Shown in pieces: positions 54,654 to 64,000 of a stretch of 64,000 nucleotides of DNA (position 1 is its first letter; the number at the start of each line of letters is the position of its first letter). The stretch is from contig NC_091120.1 in assembly GCF_040183065.1 (NCBI RefSeq), positions 22,477,708 to 22,541,707 on the forward strand, read 5' to 3'. The position numbers were made by a program, and so were the translations under genes. The stretch comes from Periplaneta americana (lineage: Eukaryota > Arthropoda > Insecta > Blattodea > Blattidae). The notes beneath the pieces were generated by a model. It made no database searches. It worked only from the letters and a program-made list of their open reading frames with translations, and was not told where the DNA came from.

Positions 54654-54840
54654 TTTTATCGGATTATTAGTTACATTATAAAAGCACTGTTAAACTTATT
54701 TACATGTGTCAGTTGTCTCTTAGCATTTATAATCATTCTTATTACAGTATTTGTATCAGTTTGTTAGAAGATAAGGTATTATTCTCGTATTATTATGATT
54801 ATGATTATGATTATTATTATTATTCTTATTATTATTAATT
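54608..54840. repeat. (AAT)n and (TTA)n microsatellites
   Basis: (AATA/AAT)n at 54608-54653 and an irregular (ATT)n at 54792-54838, just upstream (on the - strand) of Lcch3 exon A. Confidence 0.8.
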
Positions 54841-55039
54841 ATATTATAGCATTTCGTTTACGTGAACTGAACATGTAAATAGCCTATATTGTTCTTAAGC
54901 ATGTTTGAGATTTTGCTATTATTTCATTTGTTAGTGTGCATTGAACATCGTTATAGTAGTGAATACTATCGGTATTTAATTAATCAATATTTCCTGTCTG
55001 CGAAATACAGACGAGAAATAGTTAATGAAAACTGAAAAC

Positions 55040-56734
55040 CAATCTCAGTCATACATTTACTTACTTACTTACAAATGGTTTTTAAGGAACCCGAAGGTTC
55101 ATCGCCGCCCTCACATAAGCCCGCCATCGGTCCCTATCCAGTGCAAGATTAATACAGTCTCTATCATCATATCCCACCTCCCTCAAATCCATTTTAATAT
55201 TATCCTCCCATCTACGTCTCGGCCTCCCCAAAGGTCTTTTTCCCTCCGGTCTCCCAACTAACACTCTATATGCATTTCTGGATTCGCCCAAACGTGCTAC
55301 AAGCCCTGCCCATCTCAAACGTCTGGATTTAATGTTCCTAATTATGTCAGGTGAAGAATGCAATGCGTGCAGTTCTGCTTTGTGTAACTTTCTCCATTCT
55401 CCTGTAACTTCATCCCGCTTAGCCCCAAATATTTTCCTAAGCACCTTATTCTCAAACACCCTTAACTTATGTTCCTCTCTCAGAGTGAGAGTCCAAGTTT
55501 CACAACCATACAGAAGAACCGGTAATATAACTGTTTTATAAATTCTAACTTTCAGATTTTTTGACAGCAGACTAGATGATAAAAGCTTCTCAACCGAATA
55601 ATAACACGCATTTCCCATATTTATTCTGCGTTTAATTTCCTCCCGAGTGTCATTTATATTTGTTACTGTTGCTCCAAGATATTTGAATTTTTCCACCCCT
55701 TCGAAGGATAAATCTCCAATTTTTATATTTCCATTTCGTACAATATTCTGGTCACGAGACATAATCATATACTTTGTCTTTTCGGGATTTACTTCCAAAC
55801 CGATCGCTTTACTTGCTTCCAGTAAAATTCCCGTGTTTTCCCTAATCGATTGTGGATTTTCTCCTAACATATTCACGTCATCCGCATAGACAAGAAGCTG
55901 ATGTAACCCGTTCAATTCCAAACCCTCTGTGTTATCCTGAACTTTCCTAATGGCATATTCTAGAGCATAGTTAAAAAGTAGAGGTGACAATGCATCTCCC
56001 TGCTTTAGACCGCAGTGAATTGGAAAAGCATCAGATAGAAACTGACCTATACGGACTCTGCTGTATGTTTCACTGAGACACATTTTATTTAATCGACTAG
56101 TTTCTTGGGAATACTAAATTCAATAAGAATATCATATAATACTTCCCTCTTAACCGAGTCATATGCCTTTTTGAAATCTATGAATAACTGATGTACTGTA
56201 CCCTTATACTCCCATTTTTTCTCCATTATCTGTCGAATACAAAAAATTTGATCAATAGTCGATCTATTACGCCTAAAACCGCACTGATGATCCCCAATAA
56301 TTTCATCTACGTACGGAGCTAATCTTCTCAAAGGAATATTGGACAAAATTTTGTACGACGTCAACAAAAGTGATATTCCTCGAAAGTTACCACAGTTGGT
56401 TTTGTCCCCCTTCTTAAAAATAGGTACAATTATGGACTCCTTCTATTGTTCTGGTACAATTTCCCTTTCCAAAATAGCAAATACAAGTTTATAAATTTCG
56501 CTATATAATGCACTTCCACCCTCTTGTATTAATTCTGCTGGAATTTGATCGATACCTGGAGACTTGTACTTTTTCAGATTTTCTATCGCAATTTCGACTT
56601 CTGAAAGCGTGGGTTCGGGTATAAATGGCTCAGCAGTTTGTATTTCAATTTCGTCCCGATCATTTCTATCTGGCCTATGTACATTTAGCAGTTGCGCAAA
56701 ATAGTTTTTCCATCTGTTTAGGACAAAAGTAAAA
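55040..56734 (-). pseudogene. LINE RT, (TAAG)-tail family, longest copy
   Basis: - strand pieces in order: RWKNYFAQLLNVHRPDRNDR ... IENLKKYKSPGIDQIPAELI (56742-56443); YKILSNIPLRRLAPYVDEII GDHQCGFRRNRSTIDQIF ... QLFIDFKKAYDSVKREVLYD (56367-56089); then a 333-residue frame with [20 protein letters not shown] ... [11 protein letters not shown] ... [20 protein letters not shown] (56083-55082). Only two or three small indels or stops break the RT, so this copy is young. The (TAAG)n tail is at 55057-55070. The 5' end is cut by, or abuts, repeat F copy 4. Confidence 0.9.
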
Positions 56735-57399
56735 TAGTACATTATGCAACGAGCCTATAATGGTAGTAATTAAGACGCGAGTATGTTTATGAAACGAGCG
56801 CAAGCGAGTTTCATAATTTTCATACAAGCGTCTTAATTACCATTATAGTCAAGTTTCATACGACTTTTTATGCTCGACCATATTTCTAACTTGAAATTAT
56901 TCATAAGTATTCATTTTATTCTTATCTGACTGAGGAGCGGAACTGACCTGGTGCAATAGCTCGTAAATTGTGAGATGTGCGCAGACGCGAAAGTATTGAT
57001 TTTCTCCGAGGAACAAATGTCCACATTGACCTTGATATAATCTAGAGAGTAAAATAAACATTAACTTTGATATAACCTTGAAATTAGTTTAGATATTAAA
57101 AAACGAGATGACAAATTGAATTTATTTGAATATTATTTACAATTAACGCTAATTATTATAGTAACAGAACATAACCTTCTGCGACAGTATTGGATTTCCA
57201 GCCTCCGTGACGTTTCGCTAGTTGTCTTTCGATTGCATATCCGAGAATAATCGATACTTGCGCTTTAATATTGCTACAATGGTGTTTTCTGATTGGTGGA
57301 ACAACTGAACTATAATGAATAGGTGTACTTTAATGAGGCCCATTAAAGGGCTGCTACCAGGTGTATAATTACTACATTTCGGCATGGTTGGGCATAAAG
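56735..57399 (+). repeat. Interspersed repeat F, copy 4
   Basis: Same start (TAGTACATTATGCAACGAGC) and end (ggcatggttgggcataaa) as copies 1 and 3. Abuts the truncated 5' end of the LINE. Confidence 0.78.
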
Positions 57400-58200
57400 A
57401 ATATAAAAGCAGGCAATTCATAAGGGAATTTAAACTCTGAAATTTTCTGTAGGCAACCAAATGTCTGTAATGAGAAGAGTGCCTGTTTTATGCGCCACTA
57501 CATTTTCATGACTGCGAGTCATGACTGCATGTTAATTATGACGCCGATTGTCGCTTGGATGGAATGTTGAAAGTAAGTTTGACGAAAAGTGAAATATAAT
57601 TTACGTATATAGACCTACAAAATGGTGCAACACTACAGTAGATGACCCAGAAGACCTGAATCCAGGTGACGAAATTAACTAATGAAGCATAGACAAGCAA
57701 CGCGGCATTGGATTTGACGTAAAAGAGGAATAGAACAATTTAGAATGTTTCCACACATTGTATCTGTTCCAGAAGAGATCTGAATCATATTCTAACTCCT
57801 TGGACTTCGAAACTAGAATCCATATCAATTACCGACGTGTATGCCTACACAATTTCTGGACAAGAAGTGACTTTGAGTGCGAACATTAATTGCAAACACC
57901 CAGTCGACTGCAAATATAACGCGTATGAAGTCGGTGGGAAAACCAAGTATAAGTAGAGCCACATGCGAAAGTGATTTCTCAGACTTGGGAGTCGAGTGAC
58001 GCAGAAGTGAAAGCGGAATTCAGATCGGAATTTTTAGTGGTCGACTCGACGCTTACCATGTATTACATGATGTAAGTAAATTACATGTTTCAAAACTCAA
58101 AGGCAACATTCCTGATGCCGGATCTGCGGAATATAATAAATGAAATGAAAGGAAAATGAAAAATGACGCCATGAAATTAAGGAGAAGTTCATTCCAACAA
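57400..58200. other. Intergenic or 5' Lcch3 intron, no feature recognised
   Basis: No repeat or coding signal, apart from one minisatellite-like unit ('aagttcattccaacaacaat') at 58185-58207. Confidence 0.45.
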
Positions 58201-58207
58201 CAATGAA

Positions 58208-58560
58208 GTCCGGAATATGTATTATATGTCTTTCTCGTGTTAAATTTTACCATACCTGGTTACATTTTTCAGCCTGTTATTGGTCTTCTTCAGAACCGGT
58301 TATTGCTGGTCTTGGCTCCTTTTGTTTTGTTTCCTGTGGAGTGTGTTTGTGTAGTGTAATGTGGAGTCAAAGAGTGTGCGTGTTCTGAAATTGAGAGTTA
58401 TGTGTTGAGAATTTCATTTGGATGTGTTTTTGTGTGTCTGTATATTTCATATTGTTCTAGTGTGTTTAGTTTCTGGCTTTTTGGTTGGATTTAACACCAG
58501 AAAGACATATAATACATATTCCGAAGTGATATAGTGTTAAAAGTTGTGTGATCAAGATGT
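58208..58560 (-). mobile_element. Penelope-like element 5, decayed, inverted arms
   Basis: Left arm - strand: 'aacacgagaaagacatataa' and a degenerate hammerhead region (CTGAAGA ... GGCT GAAA). Coding remnants on the - strand include [14 protein letters not shown]. On the right the same 'agaaagacatataatacata' and 'gatatagtgttaaaagttgt' appear in + orientation. Close to PLE 2 in sequence. The flanking 'caacaacaatgaagt' on the left matches the minisatellite on the right. Confidence 0.65.
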
Positions 58561-58565
58561 AAAAT

Positions 58566-59320
58566 AATGTACTCTCACTTTTTAAGGACAAGTTCATTCC
58601 AACAACAATGAAGTACCCTCACGTTTTAAGGACAAGTTCATTCCAACAACAATGAAGTACCCTCACTTTTTAAGGACAAGTTCATTCCAACAACAATGAA
58701 GTACTCTCACTTTTTAAGGACAAGTTCATTCCAACAACAATGAAGTACCCTCACGTTTTAAGGACAAGTTCATTCCAACAACAATGAAGTACCCTCACTT
58801 TTTAAGGACAAGTTCATTCCAACAACAATGAAGTACCCTCACTTTTTAAGGACAAGTTCATTCCCACAATAATGAAGTACCCTCACGTTTTAAGGACAAG
58901 TTCATACCAACAACAATGAAGTACCCTCACGTTTTAAGGACAAGTTCATTCCCACAACAATGAAGTACCCTCACGTTTTAAGAACAAGTTCATTCCAACA
59001 ACAATGAAGTACCCTCACGTTTTAAGGACAAGTTCATTCCAACAACAATGAAGTACCCTCACGTTTTAAGAACAAGTTCATTCCAACAACAATGAAGTAC
59101 CCTCACGTTTTATGGACAAGTTCATTCCAACAATGAAGTAACCTCACGTTTTAAGGACAAGTTCATTCCAACAACACTGAAGTACCCTCACGTTTTAAGG
59201 AAAAGTTCATTCCAACAACAATGAAGTACTCTCACGTTTTAAGGACAAGTTCATTCCAACAACAATGAAGTACCTCACTTTTAAGAACAAGTTCATCCCA
59301 ACAACAATGAAATACTCTCA
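58566..59320 (+). repeat. 44-bp minisatellite, ~17 units
   Basis: The unit is 'ccctcac[g/t]ttttaaggac' plus 'aagttcattccaacaacaat' plus 'gaagta' (44 bp), repeated about 17 times with few changes (ctcactttt/ctcacgttt alternation; one unit shortened at ~59130). A single partial unit lies at 58185, on the other side of PLE 5. Confidence 0.95.
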
Positions 59321-59381
59321 CCAAACGTCACAACATAACTCATAATATTTGTAGATGAAATTCTTATTCATCACTATAGAT

Positions 59382-59563
59382 CAGGGGTCGTCAACACAGA
59401 GCACGCTGGGGCTAGCCTCTCTTACCCGCGGAAAACGCAGTGTACTATAGTGCTCTCGTAGCTGCTTGCGGGTATGCTCTCTATCTCTCCCTGTTGCACG
59501 ACCGTGCGCACGGGACGGCACCGCGTACCCATTGCACATTTCAGCGAGTGCTGACGACCACTG
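59382..59563. mobile_element. hAT-type MITE
   Basis: The ends CAGGGGTCGTCAACACAGAG and (reverse complement) CAGTGGTCGTCAGCACTCGC are flanked by ctatagat/ctctagac (6 of 8). 182 bp, GC-rich compared with surroundings. Same terminus as the hAT at 23194. Confidence 0.7.
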
Positions 59564-60250
59564 CTCTAGACGGACACAATGTGAAGAACATTTTGCCAAA
59601 ATATGAATTTATTACGGCAAATTATAAAATATTTGAATGCTAATATCTTGGTACCTAAACCATTTGGAGTAACAGAATTACATAATTATTTACAAAATAA
59701 ACTTTTAGAGATGAATGGTTTTGTCTATATTTAATATGCTATCAAGTAAAATAAATTTTCATAATTCAAATCCTTTCTTGACTGGAAGAACTAAATAACT
59801 CGATTTTTTTTACACCGAAGAGAACAAAAATATAAAAAAATGTAGTTCTTACATTGGCTGGGCTCAATATTGGATACAGTACAACACAAGTAACTTTTAT
59901 ATATTTTCTGGCAAATATTACAACTGCTGTTAATTAATATTCTTTTGTACCGATGAAAAATCCATGAATTTGAAAAAAAAAACAGACGTATACAGAAAAA
60001 CTGGTGGTTGAAACCCGTTTACACGCATAAAAATTTAAATAACTACACTGAAATGACTTATACTGAATTCGAAAGAATGAACAAAGATGAAATAGAACTC
60101 TCACTTATTTTGTTTTAGTTTCTCGAATTCATTGACGATACGAGCTCAACGACTTCAAAGGGAAATTTGAAGATGTTACCTGTCCTCGGGTATCCCTGAA
60201 TGTTGGTGGAATGAGAGGCTTGAGTTTTTCAAGTGTTTCTGGAAAACATC
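59564..60250. other. No feature recognised
   Basis: AT-rich, non-coding. Confidence 0.5.
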
Positions 60251-60297
60251 TCTACAGAGTGTCCCATAAGTCTCGAACCATACACTAAATCTTTGAA

Positions 60298-60840
60298 GAA
60301 AAAGTGATGGAACGGAGAAAAATTCTCTCCGGCGCCGGGATTTGAACCCGGGTTTTCAGCTCTACGTGCTGATGCTTTATCCACTAAGCCACGCCGGATA
60401 CAACCCCGACGCCGGTTAGAATCGTCTCAGATTAAGCTCCATCTCTTGGGTTCCCTCTAGTGGCCGCCCTCTGCACTACGTCATAGATGTCTATGAACGC
60501 AGGACCGAAGTCCATACATGTGTTGAGGTGCACTCGAGTGAGTGACTGGTTGGCCGGGATCCGACGGTATAGGCGCCGTCTATCTATCTATGACGTAGTG
60601 CAGAGGGCGGCCACTAGAGGGAACCCAAGAGATGGAGCTTAATCTGAGACGATTCTAACCGGCGTCGGGGTTGTATCCGGCGTGGCTTAGTGGATAAAGC
60701 ATCAGCACGTAGAGCTGAAAACCCGGGTTCAAATCCCGGCGCCGGAGAGAATTTTTCTCCGTTCTATCACTCTTTCATCATATGATGACGCAGAATATCT
60801 GCATGGAAATATCATATGTACTTCGGTACATCAAAATATA
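60298..60840. mobile_element. Palindromic (snap-back) tRNA-SINE
   Basis: A 543-bp insertion with the 12-bp duplication TAAATCTTTGAA (60286-60297, 60841-60852). Arms of ~190 bp (60300-60492 and 60588-60780) are near-perfect reverse complements. Each contains a tRNA-like unit: on the right, GGCGTGGCTTAGTGGATAAA ... CCCGGGTTCAAATCCCGG, followed by 'gagaatttttctccgttc'. The tRNA-like heads point away from a ~95-bp unique centre. Confidence 0.88.
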
Positions 60841-61023
60841 TAAATCTTTGAAATACTGTTTCTTCTTCCTTACAGGTACTTTTGAAGCCTGAGTGATGTC
60901 GTCGGGTAAAGAAGAACACATTCAAGTGACCCTGTTTGTTGGCACCTACAGCCACCGGGAAGTTGTCCTCGAATTGGTTGCACCCAGAATGAGTGCCGAT
61001 TGCACATAGTTGCGTGGGAAATC

Positions 61024-62598
61024 TCAAGGCTGGTTCACAATAAAGCGGAAACGAGAACGAGAACGGGAACAATTGTTAATATATATATATATTTAATTAT
61101 GAGCATTCACAATTAACGAGAAGCTTGCCGGAGCCCGGGAACGGGAACGTGAGGTTGCCCAAGTTTCAGCTTTGCCTTTCTCGTTTCAGATCACAGCCTA
61201 CTAGATTCATTCTGTTGCTACGATAAAGCTGTTTGATCGCGTGTATTTTGTAGCACGGAGGCCATGACATAATTTCTTCTTGATGCATAGTTTTTAACTA
61301 TCTCGAAAATTTAGTAGAATCACTTTCAATATATGCTACATGTGACCAGATTACCACGTGAATTGAATTCTTAAATATTCTGTGTCATAAATTCTGAAGT
61401 TGGTTAACCTGTGTTTATATTGGCTGGTTTGTTCTCAAGAGAGAACGTCATTGGTCAATTATTATACACATATAACATCAGAGTAGGTAATATCGACTTT
61501 ACATATCGTTGTTGACATACAGTACATATCGATATGCATAGCCGTTTCCGTTCTTGGTTTATCTATACTAATAATAAATCTATAGCCAAAATTTTTCTGG
61601 TAATTTTCGATTTTCCAAAAATAATTGGTGTTAACATGTATAATTAACCATCCTGAAACCGAAAATCGCTTTTTTGAAATTTTTGTTTGTATGTCTGTCT
61701 GTCTGGATGTTTGTTACCTTTTCACGCGATAATTGCTGAACCGATTTATATGAAAATTGGAATATAAATTAAGTTCGTTGTAACTTAGATTTTAGGCTAT
61801 ATGGCATTCAAAATACGTTATTTAAAAGGGGGGTTATAAGGGGGCCTGAATTAAATAAATCGAAATATCTCGCTTATTATTGATTTTCATAAAAAATATT
61901 ACATAAAAAACGTTTCTTTAAAAATAATTTCCGAAAAGTTTTATTCTATAAAAATTTTGATAGGGGTGATATTTAAATTACAATAACAACGCCATCTAAG
62001 GCGCTGTACTGAAATAAAAATAAATGACTTCGTCTATAAGGGCCTTGGACAACAACAATCGAAAGCTATTAAACATAGCCTAAGAGAATGTTTCTGTGTT
62101 TGTATGAAGTAATATCGGAAGCTAATTAATTGTTTAATTATTATTTCACCATTAGAAAGTGTAGTTTCTCTAGATGGACATAATTCTACAATGTTATTAC
62201 AGTAACTTCTGAAACATATAGCAAATAATATAAAGTATACACATTAAAACTAAATGATATGTCAATCTTCATTAAACTATGGTTACATGTAATAACAATT
62301 AAGAAACATGTTAAAGGAATTGTCATTGCACCAAATGATTGCTCTCTGGATCAAAATGACCGTATTTTAATTATTTAAATACAATTTAAATTAAGTAACA
62401 TATTAAACGATTTATCCTTCTATGAAACACGAATGTTCCCTGGATCAAACGTCCTAGGTATGTAATTACTTTATATTTATTTCTAATAGGTGCAGCGGAG
62501 CGCACGGGTACGGATAGTTGTGAGTAAAAAATCTTTACTTTCACGATCTCCGATTCAAATTCTCATTCTGGTTCTCGTTCACGGTTTATTGTGAACCA
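61024..62598. mobile_element. PIF/Harbinger-like MITE, interrupted by a Helitron
   Basis: The outer repeats AGGCTGGTTCACAATAAAGC and (reverse complement) AGGATGGTTCACAATAAACC match the 191-bp MITE at 40930. Internal sequence is longer and includes a partial extra end at ~61540 ('ccgtttccgttcttggttta'). Split at 61562 by Helitron copy 2. Confidence 0.65.
61562..62517 (+). mobile_element. Non-autonomous Helitron, copy 2
   Basis: Starts TCTATACTAATAATAAATCT and ends with the same GC hairpin and 'gggtacggatag' (CTAG changed to ATAG). Between A61561 and T62518. 956 bp. Aligns end to end with copy 1, with scattered differences and a ~60-bp replaced stretch near 62.2-62.3 kb. Confidence 0.85.
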
Positions 62599-62869
62599 TC
62601 CTTTACTGTCTGGTGACGTCTTCGGTGGTCCACTGCGCGGTTTTTCTATTACGTCTCTTGAAATGTAGAACGAGGTTTTCCACGCAACCGTGTTTAATCT
62701 GCTCACATTCTGGGTGCAGTCGATTAAATTCCAGGGAAACTTCCCTGTGATTGCCGCTGCCAACAAATAGGATCACTTGAATTCCATCCCTCTTCACTCA
62801 ACGACAACACTTAGACTTCAGACGTAGGCCTACCTATGTTTCTATACTTATGGACACACTCTGTATTGT

Positions 62870-63360
62870 TCCCTTATAGTGTGGAAAGGCTGGTTCAGTG
62901 TCAGTTATAGAAATAAAGGAAGGGAAAAAATCGTACAAAATATGGAAAACATATAAAGATTTCATATGAAATATGAAAACTTCATTAAAATATGATGAAA
63001 TGTGAGTGTTAATTGCATTCTATACAACGTTAATTGTGAAAATCCTTGTTCCCATACCGCTAGCAGGAATGGTTTAAAATATGAAATTTCATATTTTGGC
63101 TTCTCTATTAATCATATTTATTTTCCTAGCTTTTGGTTTAACGGCGATATACAAGTTTTGATCGAAAATGGAGAGAAGTCGATTTTTTTATACCAAGATC
63201 ATAATATTAAGCAACAGCAACTCTATGAAAAGATCCACAGATTCAGAAACAGGCCTAACTCCTAATTCTTTATGCAGCTGATTATTTCTATAAAGAAAGG
63301 GGCATTAACAGCGAAAAAACATCTGTTATAATGATAATGAATATTCCAGTTCGTAAACAA
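62870..63360. other. No feature recognised
   Basis: AT-rich. A short + strand open frame at 63002-63265 shows no recognisable domain. Confidence 0.45.
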
Positions 63361-63363
63361 AAA

Positions 63364-63606
63364 TTAGGGTAAACTAGGGTCTGTTGGACAGTCGGGCATG
63401 TCGGACACTCTGTACTTTAAAGTGTTATCTCGCCACTTGTGGGCATCACATTCTGCTAGAAGTCAATGACGGAAGTAGCCCCACTCGTGCCTACTTCCGT
63501 CTTTGACTTCTAGCAGAATGTGGTGCCCACAAGTGGCGAGGTAACACGTTAAAGTACGGAGTGTCCAACATGCCCGACTGTCCAACAGACCCTAGTTTAC
63601 CCTAAT
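63364..63606. mobile_element. Snap-back MITE (243-bp palindrome)
   Basis: The arms TTAGGGTAAACTAGGGTCTG ... and the reverse complement meet at ~63485. They share 'tgttggacagtcgggcatgt', 'cgccacttgtgggcatcac' and 'attctgctagaagtcaa' with few mismatches. Could be a MITE of the same design as 16569-16773. Confidence 0.75.
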
Positions 63607-63633
63607 GTTTCCTGTGTTTTTTTCGTTTATTAT

Positions 63634-63862
63634 CAGTGCTGCCAATTCAGCGGTTTTCCCGCTAGATCTGATGGTTTTCTGTGTTAGTTTAGCGGGTAAA
63701 ATTTACGAATTTCTATTGCTGATATAGGGATTAAAAATACCCGCTAAATCCCTGTAAGTGCGGCAAAATAATCTCATTTTACATTGAAAATATAGCAATT
63801 TCAATTTAGCGGTTTTTGCATTGTTTCATAGCGGGTTTTTAAGAATCGAATTGGCAATATTG
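63634..63862. mobile_element. hAT-type MITE, exactly delimited
   Basis: The ends CAGTGCTGCCAATTC and (reverse complement) CAATATTGCCAATTC with perfect 8-bp duplications TTTATTAT (63626-63633, 63863-63870). 229 bp. Internal motif 'agcggttttt' / 'cccgctaaa' repeated in both orientations. Confidence 0.85.
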
Positions 63863-64000
63863 TTTATTATGTTCTTTGTTCCTGTTGGAATACGGGAATA
63901 ATCATGCGATTGTTGTTAATATTTTTAATTTAGTAGTCTGACCCAATATTTTGGGTTTGCCCTGCGACACAGAATAGCTCACAATAAAATTTAAAATGAA

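Larger units (their letters stand above)
60255..62863. mobile_element. Tc1/mariner-type element with both ends carrying the transposase start
   Basis: TA-flanked ends CAGAGTGTCCCATAAGTCTC and (reverse complement) CAGAGTGTGTCCATAAGTAT. Inside the left end the + strand encodes HIQVTLFVGTYSHREVVLE (60893-61010). Inside the right end the - strand encodes GIQVILFVGSGNHREVSLEF NRLHPECEQI (62797-62606). Both are the N-terminal HTH start of a mariner-type transposase, in inverted orientation. No catalytic domain is present. Three other elements are nested within. Confidence 0.75.

Noticed and set aside
57218-57460. - strand frame shared by copies of repeat F ([13 protein letters not shown]...)
   Set aside because: Conserved between copies only because the DNA repeat is; broken in other copies and without a known domain.
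58566-59320. CRISPR-like array
   Set aside because: Units are contiguous 44-bp tandem repeats without unique spacers, in a eukaryotic genome.
60660-60750. Possible tRNA gene (and an antisense one at 60320-60400)
   Set aside because: Both are arms of a palindromic SINE insertion with a 12-bp target duplication.
54500-63990. Upstream Lcch3 exon with signal peptide or first ligand-binding strands
   Set aside because: No - strand segment with the expected 'ISEVNM'-type sequence and splice sites was found; probably outside the window.

Overview
The window is arthropod, almost certainly insect nuclear DNA. It is AT-rich and intron-rich, and it holds two spliced host genes embedded in a dense, multiply nested transposon landscape. 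The gene content (an insect Lcch3-type GABA-receptor subunit), the tRNA-derived SINEs and the LINE repertoire fit a cockroach or termite (Blattodea; Periplaneta-like is my best guess). The species call is inference.

Host genes. (1) On the + strand, a complete five-exon ABHD14-family alpha/beta hydrolase runs from 9931 to 19331 (275 aa, all junctions GT-AG and phase-consistent). (2) On the - strand, the last five coding exons of a Cys-loop ligand-gated ion channel subunit (Lcch3-like) lie between 54482 and 38625 (432 aa: part of the ligand-binding domain, Cys-loop, M1-M4, stop). The N-terminal exons were not found and probably lie beyond 64 kb. A short - strand open frame at about 36.0-36.35 kb looks protein-like, but I do not recognise it.

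Layout. 0-9.7 kb: LINE 3' end whose (TAAA)n tail was hit by a Helitron; LINE, hAT and DDE elements; three tRNA-derived SINEs; decayed mariner-type transposases. 9.9-19.3 kb: ABHD14 gene, its introns loaded with a solo LTR, an antisense LINE, mariner remnants and hAT/foldback MITEs. 19.6-36 kb: mariner, pogo and hAT elements, an autonomous-type mariner split by a palindromic SINE, and LINE pieces. 36-54.5 kb: Lcch3 exons separated by Penelope-like elements (PLEs) with hammerhead-like ribozyme cores, a hAT with giant inverted arms, pogo/Harbinger MITEs and LINEs. 54.5-64 kb: a long LINE, a PLE beside a 44-bp minisatellite, and a four-level nest (Tc/mariner-type element containing a palindromic SINE and a Harbinger-like MITE, the latter containing a Helitron).

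Main points for follow-up: hammerhead-type ribozyme cores in three diverged PLE lineages with compensatory stem changes; two ~544-bp snap-back tRNA-SINE insertions, each flanked by a 12-bp target duplication; a DNA transposon whose two ends both carry the start of the transposase gene in inverted orientation; and many insertions that can be dated relative to one another because their target duplications are intact.
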